A stretch of DNA of 64,000 nucleotides from NCBI RefSeq assembly GCF_003855255.1, contig NZ_CP034072.1, forward strand, positions 372,001 through 436,000, written 5' to 3'. Position numbers and translations under genes: made by a program. Below, piece after piece: positions 48,507 through 57,046 of the stretch. A model generated the notes under the pieces. It did no database searches, was not told the origin of the DNA, and saw only the letters and a program-made list of their open reading frames with translations. Position 1 is the stretch's first letter. Each line of letters opens with the position of its first letter. The DNA is from Mycolicibacterium nivoides (GTDB lineage Bacteria > Actinomycetota > Actinomycetes > Mycobacteriales > Mycobacteriaceae).

Positions 48507-49502
48507 GTGCTGAGTAAGGGAGTCGGTCTGTTTCCGACCGAACCGGTGGGCACGATGTGTGAATACGTGCGGTTGAGCGAATCGCTCGGTTACGACAACG
48601 TCTGGTTCGGGGATTCGCAGAACATCTGGCGGGAGTCCTCCACCGTCATGGGAGCCGCAGCCGTCGGAACCGAACGCATCATCTTCGGCACCGGCGTCAC
48701 CAATGCGGTGACCCGGCATCAATCCCTGCTGGCGTCCACGTGGGCGACCCTGGCCGAATACACCGGTGGCCGGGTGGCGCTGGGCATCGGTACCGGCGAC
48801 TCGTCTTTGCGGACAATGGGTCTCAAGCCGCTCAAGCTGGCTGAGCTCGAAGAGTCGATCCGCGAGCTGCGCGCGTTGTTCAGGGGCGAGAAGGTGGCGG
48901 AGCCGACCAGCGGCTCCGAGTATCACCTCAACTATCTCACTGGTCCGATGGACATTCCGATCTACATCGCCGCCTCCGCCCCGAAGATCCTGCGGATGTC
49001 CGGACGCATCGCCGACGGTGTCATCGTGCTCGTCGGCACTGCACCGCACTTCATCGAGGCGGCGTTGCAGACGATCGAAGCCGGCGCCGCCGAGAGTGGC
49101 CGTTCCCTCGATGACATCCACGTGGTGCTGTGGACCCCGACGGCCATCGACGAAGATCGGACCAAGGCGCGGGATCTGGTGCGCGCGCACGTGTCCCGCG
49201 TGGCGATCAGGCCGCTCCCGGCCAAGGTGGATCCCGCCTTGGAGAAGGTGATCGATCGGATCCGAGACTCCTACGACTATTACCAGCACATGAATCCCGA
49301 GGCCTCGCACGCCGACCTGGTGCCCGACGAGCTGGTCGACCTGTTTGCGCTCGCCGGGACACCTGACGAATGCGCGCAGCGCCTCAAGGAGATCGAATCG
49401 CTTGGCGTCGACCAAGTGTCGATCGTGCCGTTCGTGCGACCCGGGGAGAGCCGGGCGCCCACCATCCGTACCTTCGCGCGCATCGTCGACGGCCGTGGCT
49501 GA
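48507..49502 (+). CDS. LLM-class (F420-type) flavin-dependent oxidoreductase
   Basis: TIM-barrel enzyme of the luciferase-like superfamily, 331 residues. Visible are GVGLFPTEPVGTMCEYVRLS, YDNVWFGDSQNIWRESS, RIIFGTGVTNAVTRHQSLL, GRVALGIGTGDSSLR and IPIYIAASAPKILRMSGRIADG. In mycobacteria close relatives of this type (methylene-H4MPT-reductase-like) mostly use F420; FMN cannot be excluded. GTG at 48507 follows AGGAGGT. Given its place among N-heterocycle genes it may reduce a hydroxylated ring with F420H2. Confidence 0.88.
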   Translation: MLSKGVGLFPTEPVGTMCEYVRLSESLGYDNVWFGDSQNIWRESSTVMGAAAVGTERIIFGTGVTNAVTRHQSLLASTWATLAEYTGGRVALGIGTGDSSLRTMGLKPLKLAELEESIRELRALFRGEKVAEPTSGSEYHLNYLTGPMDIPIYIAASAPKILRMSGRIADGVIVLVGTAPHFIEAALQTIEAGAAESGRSLDDIHVVLWTPTAIDEDRTKARDLVRAHVSRVAIRPLPAKVDPALEKVIDRIRDSYDYYQHMNPEASHADLVPDELVDLFALAGTPDECAQRLKEIESLGVDQVSIVPFVRPGESRAPTIRTFARIVDGRG

Positions 49503-49773
49503 GGGGCCTCACGGGGAGTTTCCCGCACCCGGTAGCGCGGTGCCGGGTGCCCCGCCCCCGCTGAGGAGGAATCTCACTGCGGCTGACGGCGTTTCGGTTG
49601 TGGCGGTCGGGGCCGGGGAACCGGGTGTCCCGAGCGCGGCACCCCTTCGGGTACCCGCCGCGCCGAGGTCGAGGTTCACCACGGCTGCGGCACTGATCGG
49701 TGTGGCGGTCGGACTGGAGCTGTCTCGGCTGTGGATGGGTGGCGGTGCTTCCCGCATTGGACCAAAATGTTGA
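49495..49773 (+). CDS. Possible small protein with C-terminal membrane helix (CoxG-tail-like)
   Basis: A 92-codon frame begins with GTG at 49495, overlapping the LLM stop. The product is Pro/Ala/Gly-rich for 60 residues and ends in one hydrophobic helix (FTTAAALIGVAVGLELSRLW). This layout is that of a CoxG C-terminal tail without the SRPBCC domain. There is no clear ribosome-binding site and no conserved motif, so it may be a decayed remnant or not a gene. Confidence 0.3.
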   Translation: MAEGPHGEFPAPGSAVPGAPPPLRRNLTAADGVSVVAVGAGEPGVPSAAPLRVPAAPRSRFTTAAALIGVAVGLELSRLWMGGGASRIGPKC

Positions 49774-49797
49774 CCTATTGGACAAAAACATTGACCT
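49756..49797 (+). repeat. Tandem 21-bp direct repeat upstream of the ABC operon
   Basis: Two adjacent 21-bp copies, 49756-49776 (ATTGGACCAAAATGTTGACCT) less one and 49777-49797, agree at 18 of 21 positions. They start ATTGGAC and end TTGACCT, and the second TTGACC is the -35 of the promoter that follows. A 21-bp period is two helical turns, so both copies face the same side of the DNA, which suits paired protein binding at the promoter. Confidence 0.7.
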
Positions 49798-49827
49798 AGA
49801 TCACAGTAATTCGTATAGTGTATCCAA
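49791..49827 (+). promoter_or_regulatory. SigA promoter with embedded operator C, ABC/Mo-hydroxylase operon
   Basis: TTGACC (49791-49796), a 17-base spacer and TATAGT (49814-49819) make a near-consensus SigA promoter. Operator C, TCGTATA-GTG-TATCCAA (49811-49827), overlaps the -10; its TANNNT hexamer in the shared register is TAGTGT (49816-49821). A protein bound here would block RNA polymerase, so the operon is likely repressed until an inducer is present. The first gene starts 29 bp downstream. Confidence 0.75.
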
Positions 49828-49856
49828 TATTCAACCCGTCTCGGAGGTTTGCGTCC

Positions 49857-50840
49857 ATGGCCTGGTTTCGTAAAGTGTTCGCCGCGGCGGGTACCGCGGT
49901 AGCACTCGTCGCGGCAGCAACCGCCTGTGCCGACGAATCGACAGGCCCGGAAAGTGGCGGTGCCGATACGCTGAGCATCTCGGCGACCGGCGTCGACAGT
50001 TTGCCGTTCATGGCGATACTGCAGGTCGGAATCGACAAGGGCTGGTTCAAAGAGCAGGGTGTCAACGTCGATCTTTATTCCGGTGGTGGCGGCGGCAACA
50101 CTCTGCGTGTGGTCACCAGCGGCGACGCGGATATGGCGATCGCCGGCAACAGTTCGGTGATTCTCGCGGCGCAGCAACCGAATTCGAACCTCAAGGTGGT
50201 TGCGCCCTGGTTCCAGGTCAACGACTTCTCGTGGATCTCGCCACCGGGCCGGAAACTGGAGAACGCCACCCTCGGGTTCAGTTCTGCGGGCTCGTCCACC
50301 GAGCTGATCGTCAAGGGCCTGGAGCGCAAGCTCGGGGTCAAGTCGCAAGCGGTGGGACCGATGGGTGACAACTGGACCGCTGCGAAGGCCGGTCAGATCA
50401 CCGCGGGTTGGGCCATGCAGCCGTTCATCGCCGACAAGCAGGCTTCCGATCACGCCGAGGTGCTCGTCGATTCCAGGGACGTGGTGGGCGACCTACCCGC
50501 CGACCTGGTCGCGGTGAATGCCGAATACGCTCAACGGAATCCCGATAAGGTGCGCGCGTTCTTCACCGTCGCCGATCGACTGAACGACTGGCTGGTGGCC
50601 AACCCCGGTGAGGCGGCCGATGAGATCGCCCCCCTGGTCGGAGTGTCGCCCGAAGTGATGAGGGCAGCGTTCGCCGGTAATCCCGATCTTGCCAAGGGCT
50701 ATTCCCTGAAAGTCGACGCGGAGGGGCTGAAGAATCTTTCCGAGCTGATGGTCGGTGCCGGGCAGATCCCGGAGCAGATCGATTGGGCCGCAACGCTTGA
50801 TCAGCAGTACCTGCCCGACGACGCGCAGACCGACATCTGA
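49857..50840 (+). CDS. ABC transporter substrate-binding lipoprotein (NMT1/SsuA/TauA-like)
   Basis: Exported solute receptor of 327 residues with a signal peptide and probable lipid-modified Cys in AAATACADES (about residue 28). The body shows the NMT1/THI5-like pattern: LPFMAILQVGIDKGWFKEQGVNVDL, SGDADMAIAGNSSVIL, LGFSSAGSSTELIVKGLE, AGQITAGWAMQPFIA. ATG at 49857 follows GGAGG. The family binds nitrate, sulfonates, taurine, pyrimidines and aromatic acids. The neighbouring catabolic genes suggest a heterocyclic carboxylate. Confidence 0.88.
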   Translation: MAWFRKVFAAAGTAVALVAAATACADESTGPESGGADTLSISATGVDSLPFMAILQVGIDKGWFKEQGVNVDLYSGGGGGNTLRVVTSGDADMAIAGNSSVILAAQQPNSNLKVVAPWFQVNDFSWISPPGRKLENATLGFSSAGSSTELIVKGLERKLGVKSQAVGPMGDNWTAAKAGQITAGWAMQPFIADKQASDHAEVLVDSRDVVGDLPADLVAVNAEYAQRNPDKVRAFFTVADRLNDWLVANPGEAADEIAPLVGVSPEVMRAAFAGNPDLAKGYSLKVDAEGLKNLSELMVGAGQIPEQIDWAATLDQQYLPDDAQTDI

Positions 50841-50875
50841 GCTGACCAGGGCCAGTGCCCCCGAAAGGCGTATCA

Positions 50876-51685
50876 ATGGATCGTGACGGTATCCGGATCG
50901 ACAACGTCTCCGTGGTCTTCGACACCCCGGCCGGCAAGGTGACAGCGGTAACCGACATCAAACAGCACGTGCCGCATGCCAGTTTCGTGTCCATCGTCGG
51001 ACCGAGCGGGTGCGGAAAGTCGACCCTGCTGGCCGTGATCTCCGGTCTGCAGGAGTCATCAACCGGATTGGTGCGCGTCGCCGGAAGGCCCGTCACGGGC
51101 CCTGACCCGTCAATCGGTGTGGTGTTTCAGGAAGATTCCACGCTGCCGTGGCGCACGGTCGAAGAGAACGTGGCATTCGCGATGGAGATGATCGGGACCG
51201 ACAAGGCCGATCGCCGTCGACGGGCGAACGAGGCGATCGAACTGGTCGGACTCGGCGGCTTCGAAAAATCCTATCCCTCCATGCTTTCCGGAGGCATGCG
51301 GCAGCGGGTCGCGCTCGCGCGGACCTTGGCGGTTCAGCCGGAAGTGGTGCTGATGGACGAGCCGTTCGCGGCGCTCGACCAGCAGACCCGGCTGTTTCTC
51401 GGTGCCGAGGTACGGCAGATCTGGGCGAGAACCAAACAGACCATCGTGTTCGTCACCCATGATATTTCCGAGGCGATTCTGCTCTCCCAACAGGTTTGGG
51501 TGATGTCGTACCGGCCTGGATCGATCATCGATGTCGTTGACATCGACCTACCCGCCGAGCGTGACGCGAGCATGGTCTCCACCCCGCGATTCAACGAACT
51601 CCAGAACCGGATCTGGACGTCACTGCAAGCCGAATCCATGCGCGGGTTCAGACAGCAGGAAGCCCAGAAGAAGGTGGCTACGTGA
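50876..51685 (+). CDS. ABC transporter ATP-binding protein (SsuB/TauB-like)
   Basis: ATPase subunit of 269 residues. Walker A is GPSGCGKST, the Q-loop [14 protein letters not shown], the signature [13 protein letters not shown], Walker B VVLMDEPF with AALDQ, and the H-loop [13 protein letters not shown] at 50876. The stop overlaps the first permease start (GTGA). Confidence 0.93.
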   Translation: MDRDGIRIDNVSVVFDTPAGKVTAVTDIKQHVPHASFVSIVGPSGCGKSTLLAVISGLQESSTGLVRVAGRPVTGPDPSIGVVFQEDSTLPWRTVEENVAFAMEMIGTDKADRRRRANEAIELVGLGGFEKSYPSMLSGGMRQRVALARTLAVQPEVVLMDEPFAALDQQTRLFLGAEVRQIWARTKQTIVFVTHDISEAILLSQQVWVMSYRPGSIIDVVDIDLPAERDASMVSTPRFNELQNRIWTSLQAESMRGFRQQEAQKKVAT

Positions 51686-52533
51686 CGACGTCTTATGTCG
51701 CACAGGATGACCTGCCCACCGAGGCCATGAGTACCCACGCGGGCCGCCCGGAGCCCCAGCGGCGCAAGGTCCGGTTGGGCAGCTCGGCGATCAGTCTGGT
51801 CTCGACACTCGCGCTCATCGTCGGCTTCCTACTGATCGCCGAGTTGGGAGCCCGGACGGGGCTGTGGAGTGACCGCATTCTGCCCGCGCCTTCGGTGATT
51901 CTGTCCGAGCTCGGCAGCCTCCTCGGCGAAGCGCAGTTCTGGAAGGACGCGGCCCGGACGGGTATCGAGGTGGCGTTCTCGATTCTGTTCGGCAGTTTAC
52001 TGGGTTTCGCGGCCGGCCTGACCTTCTGGAAGCTGCCTGCCGTCGGGCGCATCTTCGAGCCGTACCTGGTGTCGTTCTATGCGGTGCCGCTCGTGCTGTT
52101 CTATCCCGTGATGATCGTGATCGTCGGGATCAACGCGACGTCGGTGATCATCCTGGCGACCATCATGGCGGCCATTCCGATGGCGCTGAACACGGCGGTC
52201 GGGCTCAACACGATGCCGCCGGTGTACATGAAACTGGCCCGCTCACTGAAGGCTTCGCCCCGCCAGACCCTTTTCGCGATCGCCATCCCGGCGGCCGGCC
52301 CGTACATCGTGGCGGGCCTGCGCCTGGCCGTCGTCTACGCGCTGATCGGAACCATCGCGATGGAGTTCACCACCGCGCAGGCCGGCCTGGGCTACCGGAT
52401 CCGGTACCTCTACGAGATTTTCAACAACAACGAGATGTTCGCCTACATCGCGGTCGTGCTGGTGCTGTCCTGCATCCTCACGGCGCTGCTGGCCGCGGTG
52501 GAACGCATTCTGCTGCGCGGGAGGAACCGATGA
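51682..52533 (+). CDS. ABC transporter permease, first
   Basis: BPD-type inner-membrane permease of 283 residues with about six helices after a charged N-terminal segment. The EAA-loop region is [32 protein letters not shown], the contact to the ATPase. GTG at 51682 overlaps the ATPase gene, and its end overlaps the second permease (ATGA). Two different permeases with one ATPase suggest a heterodimeric channel. Confidence 0.92.
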   Translation: MTTSYVAQDDLPTEAMSTHAGRPEPQRRKVRLGSSAISLVSTLALIVGFLLIAELGARTGLWSDRILPAPSVILSELGSLLGEAQFWKDAARTGIEVAFSILFGSLLGFAAGLTFWKLPAVGRIFEPYLVSFYAVPLVLFYPVMIVIVGINATSVIILATIMAAIPMALNTAVGLNTMPPVYMKLARSLKASPRQTLFAIAIPAAGPYIVAGLRLAVVYALIGTIAMEFTTAQAGLGYRIRYLYEIFNNNEMFAYIAVVLVLSCILTALLAAVERILLRGRNR

Positions 52534-53330
52534 CCTCGACCCTGCAGTCACCTGCCGGACACCATGCGGTGCCCGCGCCGCGAACCATGCCGCAGCGACT
52601 CCGCGCCGTCCTCGGCAACCAGGCCGTCGGGGCGACCCTGCTGGCACTCGTGGTGGTCGTCGTCTGGGAGATCTTCTCGGCGTTGACGTTTGTCATTCCC
52701 TCACCGGTGGAGACCTTCCGGGTACTCGTCCACAATCTTGCCGATCCCGGGTATCTGTTCGATCTGCAGGTCACAGCACAGTCGGTGTTCCTGGCGTTCG
52801 TGATAGGCACGGCAATCGGTGGGGCGCTGGGGCTCGTGCTCGGTCTGTCTCAGCGGTTGCGCGTGATGTTCGAGCCGATGCTGATAGTTCTGAACGGAAT
52901 TCCGAAGATCGTGCTGTACCCGGTACTGCTGCCGATCTTCAGCCTTTCTGGCTCCAAGATCGTCATGGGGGTGCTGTTCGCACTGTTTCCGGTATTGATC
53001 AACGTGACCACCGGCGTGCGGGAAATCCCGCGGGTGTACTGGAAACTGGCCCGGTCGGTGCGGGCCAACGGCTGGCAGACCTTGGTGCACATCATCATTC
53101 CGGCGATCCGGCGGCCGCTGTTGACCGGAATCCGGCTGGCGGTGAGCCTCGCGGTGGTCGGCGTGGTGCTGTCGGAGTTCTTCGCGACCAGACGAGGTCT
53201 CGGCCGGGTGGTACTGCAGGCCTACAGTCACGGCGACTACCCGTCCATGGTGGCCACCATCATGTTGCTGATCACCATCTCGTTCGGTATCTCGATCGCG
53301 CTCTGGCAGTGGGAGAAACGACTTCATTGA
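52530..53330 (+). CDS. ABC transporter permease, second
   Basis: Second SsuC/TauC-type permease, 266 residues, six helices. EAA region: YWKLARSVRANGWQTLVHIIIPAIRRPLLTGIRLA. It shares low but clear similarity with the first permease. The stop overlaps the likely TTG start of the molybdenum hydroxylase large subunit, so transporter and enzyme are one operon. Confidence 0.92.
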   Translation: MTSTLQSPAGHHAVPAPRTMPQRLRAVLGNQAVGATLLALVVVVVWEIFSALTFVIPSPVETFRVLVHNLADPGYLFDLQVTAQSVFLAFVIGTAIGGALGLVLGLSQRLRVMFEPMLIVLNGIPKIVLYPVLLPIFSLSGSKIVMGVLFALFPVLINVTTGVREIPRVYWKLARSVRANGWQTLVHIIIPAIRRPLLTGIRLAVSLAVVGVVLSEFFATRRGLGRVVLQAYSHGDYPSMVATIMLLITISFGISIALWQWEKRLH

Positions 53331-55660
53331 CCGCGAACTCATCGGCGCCGGGGCACATCGGTAGCTCGGTCCGGCGTCGCGAAGACGAGCGCCTACTCGG
53401 CGGTCACGGTCAGTTCGTGGCCGACTGTGCGGCGGGTGCGCACCACGTCGTGTTCCTGCGGTCGGCCCAACCGCACGCGAGGATCATCCGACTCGACGTG
53501 TCGGTGGCCGAGCAGATGCCGGGCGTGATCGGTGTCTACACCGCCGATGACCTGGGTCTGTGTGGTGTCCCCATCCCTTCACTGACCACTCCCGATCCGG
53601 ACTTCACCGCAGCCACGTCGTGTGTGTTGGCCGAGCAGCGGCTGCCGATCCTGGCTCACGACCGCGTGCACTACGCCGGACAACCGGTGGCGGTCGTGGT
53701 CGCCGAGGATCGCTATCGGGCCGAAGACGCTCTGGAGGCCGTCGAGGTCGACTATGAGCCGCTGCCGGTGGTAACCGATCCGTTCAGCGCTCTCGATGCC
53801 GACTGTCCGCCGCTGTTCGAGCACCTCGACAGCAACGAGGCGGCCCGATTGCACTATTCGTTCGGCGATGTCGAGAGCGGGTTCGCCTCGGCCGCAACGG
53901 TGGTCAGCGGTACCTACCGGATGAACCGGCACGGTGCGGTCCCACTGGAATGCCGAGGCGTGCTGGCGCAGTTCGACTCTCGGCGGCAGCGGGTGGAGGT
54001 GACCACCTCGACTCAGGTTCCGCACATGGTGCGCAACGCGATCTGTGCGGTAACCGGCTGGTCACGCCAGGATGTCAAGGTCGCGGTTCCCGACGTGGGC
54101 GGTGGCTTCGGTACGAAGGCCAACGTGTACGGCGAAGAGGTCCTGCTGGCACTGTTGGCCCGGCACACCGGCCAGCGGTTGATCTGGATCGAGGATCGCC
54201 AGGAACATCTGCTGGCCAGCGCGCAGGGCCGCGATCAGGTGCACCGCACCAGGCTTGCCGTCGATCGCGACGGCCACATCCTGGCCTGGGTAGACGATTT
54301 CGTCGTCGATATCGGGGCCGGAAGCCTCTGGGTGGCCGGCATCATCGCCAACACCGCGATCCACCTCCTCGGCCCGTATCGGATACCGGCCGCACAGATC
54401 TCCGGTCGCGCTGCACTGACCAACAAGACGTTGGTCGCCCAGTATCGCGGTGCCGGCCGGCCCGAGGCGACGTTCGCTCTGGAGCGCAGCCTCGACGCCG
54501 CAGCCCGCGAGATCGGCCTGAGTACCGACGAGATCCGGCGGCGCAACCTCCTGACCAATGCCGACATGCCTTACCCCAGGCCGATTCCCTACCGTGACGG
54601 TGTGCCCATCCGGTACGACGGTCACGACTATCGGGCCTGTCTCGAATCGGTGCTCGACGCGCTGCCGCGGAGCGAATCGGCCGCCTGCGCAGTCGAGTTC
54701 CCGCAGTACCACATCGGGTACGGCCTGTCGTCCTATCTGGAGGCCACTGGCCGTGGGCCGCACGAGACCGCGCGGATACGCCTGCTGCCCGACGGCCAGT
54801 TCGAGGTCACCGCTGGAGCGGCGTCGGCCGGTCAGGGGCATGAGACGGTGTTCGCGCAGGTTGCCGCCGAGGCTTTGGCGGTGCCGTTCGACCGGGTCCA
54901 TTACGTGCCGGGGGACACCGAGCGGCTGCCCGACGGCGTGGGTACCTTCGCCAGCCGTTCGGCGATTCTCGCAGGCTCAGCGGTACACAAAGCCGCCTGC
55001 ACCCTGATTGAGCTGGCCACCGAGCGGATCGCAGTCCTGTCGAACGCACAACGCGGCGACGTCCAATACGTCGGTGGGCGGTTTCACGTCGCCAGGGACT
55101 ATTCGATCGACTGGGTGGAGCTCGCCAGGGCGGCCGCGGTGGGCGGCGAGCAGGAGAGCAGCGGTGCTCTCGATGTCACTGCGGTACATCGGGTTTCGAC
55201 GGTGACCTGGACGATGGGTGTGCACGCTGCGATCGTCGGCGTGCATCGGCGGACCGGAATCATCAAGGTGTTGCGGTATGCGGTGTCGCACGAGGGCGGT
55301 CGTGAGATCAATCCGAGAATCGTCGAAGGACAGATCATCGGCGGTGTCGCTCAGGGGGTCGGTGGGGCGCTGTTCGAGCAATGGAAGTACTCGGAAACCG
55401 GTCAGCCGCAATCGACCACGTTTGCCGCCTACCACCTGCCGTTGACGACGGACATGCCGATGGTGCGGGTACGGCATCTGTATGCCGACACCCCGGCGAA
55501 CCCGATCGGGGTTCGCGGGGCGGGGGAGAGCGGGACCATCGCCGTGTACGCCGTGCTCGCCGGGGCCGTCGACGATGCACTCGGTCGACGGATCGAGATC
55601 GACAGCACGCCGATCTGTACGGCACAACTGTTCCGAGCCCTTGACCGGCAGGCATCGTGA
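53327..55660 (+). CDS. Molybdenum hydroxylase large subunit (xanthine dehydrogenase family)
   Basis: Molybdopterin-cytosine-dinucleotide-binding subunit of about 777 residues. N-terminal a/b-hammerhead (SSVRRREDERLLGGHGQFVAD), then GGGFGTKANVYGEE (about 258), the cofactor loop AQYRGAGRPEATF (about 371), GAASAGQGHETVFAQVAAEA and the active-site Glu in VRGAGESGT (about 734). The loop is of the RGAGR type, not the AYRCSFR of true CO dehydrogenase, so it hydroxylates an organic substrate, probably an N-heteroaromatic ring. Start: TTG at 53327 overlaps the permease stop and has GGGAG upstream; GTG at 53309 is the alternative. Confidence 0.9.
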   Translation: MTANSSAPGHIGSSVRRREDERLLGGHGQFVADCAAGAHHVVFLRSAQPHARIIRLDVSVAEQMPGVIGVYTADDLGLCGVPIPSLTTPDPDFTAATSCVLAEQRLPILAHDRVHYAGQPVAVVVAEDRYRAEDALEAVEVDYEPLPVVTDPFSALDADCPPLFEHLDSNEAARLHYSFGDVESGFASAATVVSGTYRMNRHGAVPLECRGVLAQFDSRRQRVEVTTSTQVPHMVRNAICAVTGWSRQDVKVAVPDVGGGFGTKANVYGEEVLLALLARHTGQRLIWIEDRQEHLLASAQGRDQVHRTRLAVDRDGHILAWVDDFVVDIGAGSLWVAGIIANTAIHLLGPYRIPAAQISGRAALTNKTLVAQYRGAGRPEATFALERSLDAAAREIGLSTDEIRRRNLLTNADMPYPRPIPYRDGVPIRYDGHDYRACLESVLDALPRSESAACAVEFPQYHIGYGLSSYLEATGRGPHETARIRLLPDGQFEVTAGAASAGQGHETVFAQVAAEALAVPFDRVHYVPGDTERLPDGVGTFASRSAILAGSAVHKAACTLIELATERIAVLSNAQRGDVQYVGGRFHVARDYSIDWVELARAAAVGGEQESSGALDVTAVHRVSTVTWTMGVHAAIVGVHRRTGIIKVLRYAVSHEGGREINPRIVEGQIIGGVAQGVGGALFEQWKYSETGQPQSTTFAAYHLPLTTDMPMVRVRHLYADTPANPIGVRGAGESGTIAVYAVLAGAVDDALGRRIEIDSTPICTAQLFRALDRQAS

Positions 55661-56538
55661 AGCCCGCGTCCTTTCATTACCTCCGGCCGGATTCGGTCGG
55701 CGAGGCCCTCGAGCAGTTGGCGAGTTATCCAGACGCCAAACTGATGGCCGGCGGACAGTCGCTGATGGCGCTGATGAACCTTCGGTTGGCGCGACCGAGC
55801 GTGATCATCGACATCGGCCGCCTCGATGAACTCCGGCGGGTTTTCGACGACACCGACGATCTGATCCTCGGCGCCTTGGTGACTCATCGCACCGTGGAGG
55901 TCGATCCGTTGATCGCCGCTCGCGCGCCGCTGCTGGCGACCGCTGCCGGCCAGATCGGACACATCGGGATCCGTAACCGAGGAACTCTCGGCGGTTCGGT
56001 GGCTCACGCCGATCCGGCGGCCGAAATGCCGTTGGCCACCTTGGTGCTCGGCGCGACATTTCACACCGAGTCCGCGCGCGGCGGCCGTCGCGCTGTCGCG
56101 GCCGAGGACATGTTCGTGTCGTTCTACACCAACGCGCTCGAACCGGACGAGATGGTCACGTGGGTTTCGATCCCCGCCATAGGCCGGGATCAGGGCTGGG
56201 GATTCGTCGAATATGCCCGGCAACATGGTGATTACGGGCTGGCCGGTGCCGGTTGCCTGCTGAGCGTCGACAGTGCGGGCCGGGTCGCGTCGTTGCGCGC
56301 CGGTGCTCTCAGCGCCGCGGACCGGCCACTGTTGTTCACCGGCGACGAGGTGGTCGGTGAACGTCCCTCGGCGCGATTGTGGCGAGGTCTGGCACAGCGT
56401 TGGGCGGCTACCGCCGAACCGTCGTCCGATGATCCCGACTACTCGCGGCGGTTGTGCGGCGAGGCTTTGGCGCAAGCGCTCACCGAAGCTCAGCGGCGCA
56501 TCGAAGAGGGACAGGAGACCTTCCATGCGGGCAATTGA
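55657..56538 (+). CDS. Molybdenum hydroxylase FAD-binding medium subunit
   Basis: 293-residue FAD subunit of the CoxM type. FAD-contact motifs AGGQSLMALMNLRLARP and TLGGSVAHADPAAEMPLATLVL are intact, followed by a C-terminal domain. It passes electrons from the iron-sulfur subunit to an acceptor. GTG at 55657 overlaps the large-subunit stop, and the 3' end overlaps the small subunit by 14 bp. Confidence 0.93.
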   Translation: MKPASFHYLRPDSVGEALEQLASYPDAKLMAGGQSLMALMNLRLARPSVIIDIGRLDELRRVFDDTDDLILGALVTHRTVEVDPLIAARAPLLATAAGQIGHIGIRNRGTLGGSVAHADPAAEMPLATLVLGATFHTESARGGRRAVAAEDMFVSFYTNALEPDEMVTWVSIPAIGRDQGWGFVEYARQHGDYGLAGAGCLLSVDSAGRVASLRAGALSAADRPLLFTGDEVVGERPSARLWRGLAQRWAATAEPSSDDPDYSRRLCGEALAQALTEAQRRIEEGQETFHAGN

Positions 56539-57046
56539 GACGCTGGCTACCGATACGTCGCAGCCGCCGGCGGGTGTGCCGATATCAGCTGTGGTCAACG
56601 GCAGGTCGATACAGCGCACGGTGGCGCCCCGATTGACGCTGGCCGATTTTCTGCGGGACGAACTGGGCCTGACCGGAACACACCTGGGTTGCGAGCACGG
56701 GGTATGCGGCGCTTGTTCGGTATTCCTCGATGGTCGCAGCGTGCGCACCTGCCTCATGCTGGCGGTGCAGATCGACGGGATGCGGGTGACGACGGTCGAG
56801 GGTCTCGAGGAGTTCGAGGAGACCAGAAGGCTGCGCCAGGCGTTTTCCGAGCGAGGGGGCCTGCAGTGCGGGTTCTGTACTCCGGGATTCCTCGTCACTG
56901 CCGTCGAGCTGTTGCGTGATCCCGATACCGAGAAGCCGCTGACCGAGGATTCGGTGCGAGAGGCGTTGTCAGGCAATATCTGCCGTTGCACCGGCTACCA
57001 AGGCATCGTGCAGGCGGTGCTGGACGCCGCCGGTCAATCCGGGTGA
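56525..57046 (+). CDS. Molybdenum hydroxylase [2Fe-2S] small subunit
   Basis: 173-residue electron-transfer subunit of the CoxS type. The plant-type cluster is ligated by Cys56, 61, 64 and 76 (GCEHGVCGACSVFLDG...RTC), the second by Cys115, 118, 153 and 155 (QCGFCTPGF and ICRCTGY). About 18 residues precede the ferredoxin-like domain, which is slightly longer than usual. ATG at 56525 lies inside the FAD-subunit gene; gene order large-medium-small is unusual compared with many xdh/cox loci (medium-small-large). Confidence 0.93.
   Translation: MRAIETLATDTSQPPAGVPISAVVNGRSIQRTVAPRLTLADFLRDELGLTGTHLGCEHGVCGACSVFLDGRSVRTCLMLAVQIDGMRVTTVEGLEEFEETRRLRQAFSERGGLQCGFCTPGFLVTAVELLRDPDTEKPLTEDSVREALSGNICRCTGYQGIVQAVLDAAGQSG

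Noticed and set aside
53327..57046. Aerobic CO dehydrogenase coxLMS
   Set aside because: The large subunit has the RGAGR loop instead of the Cys-containing AYRCSFR loop, so CO oxidation is not supported.
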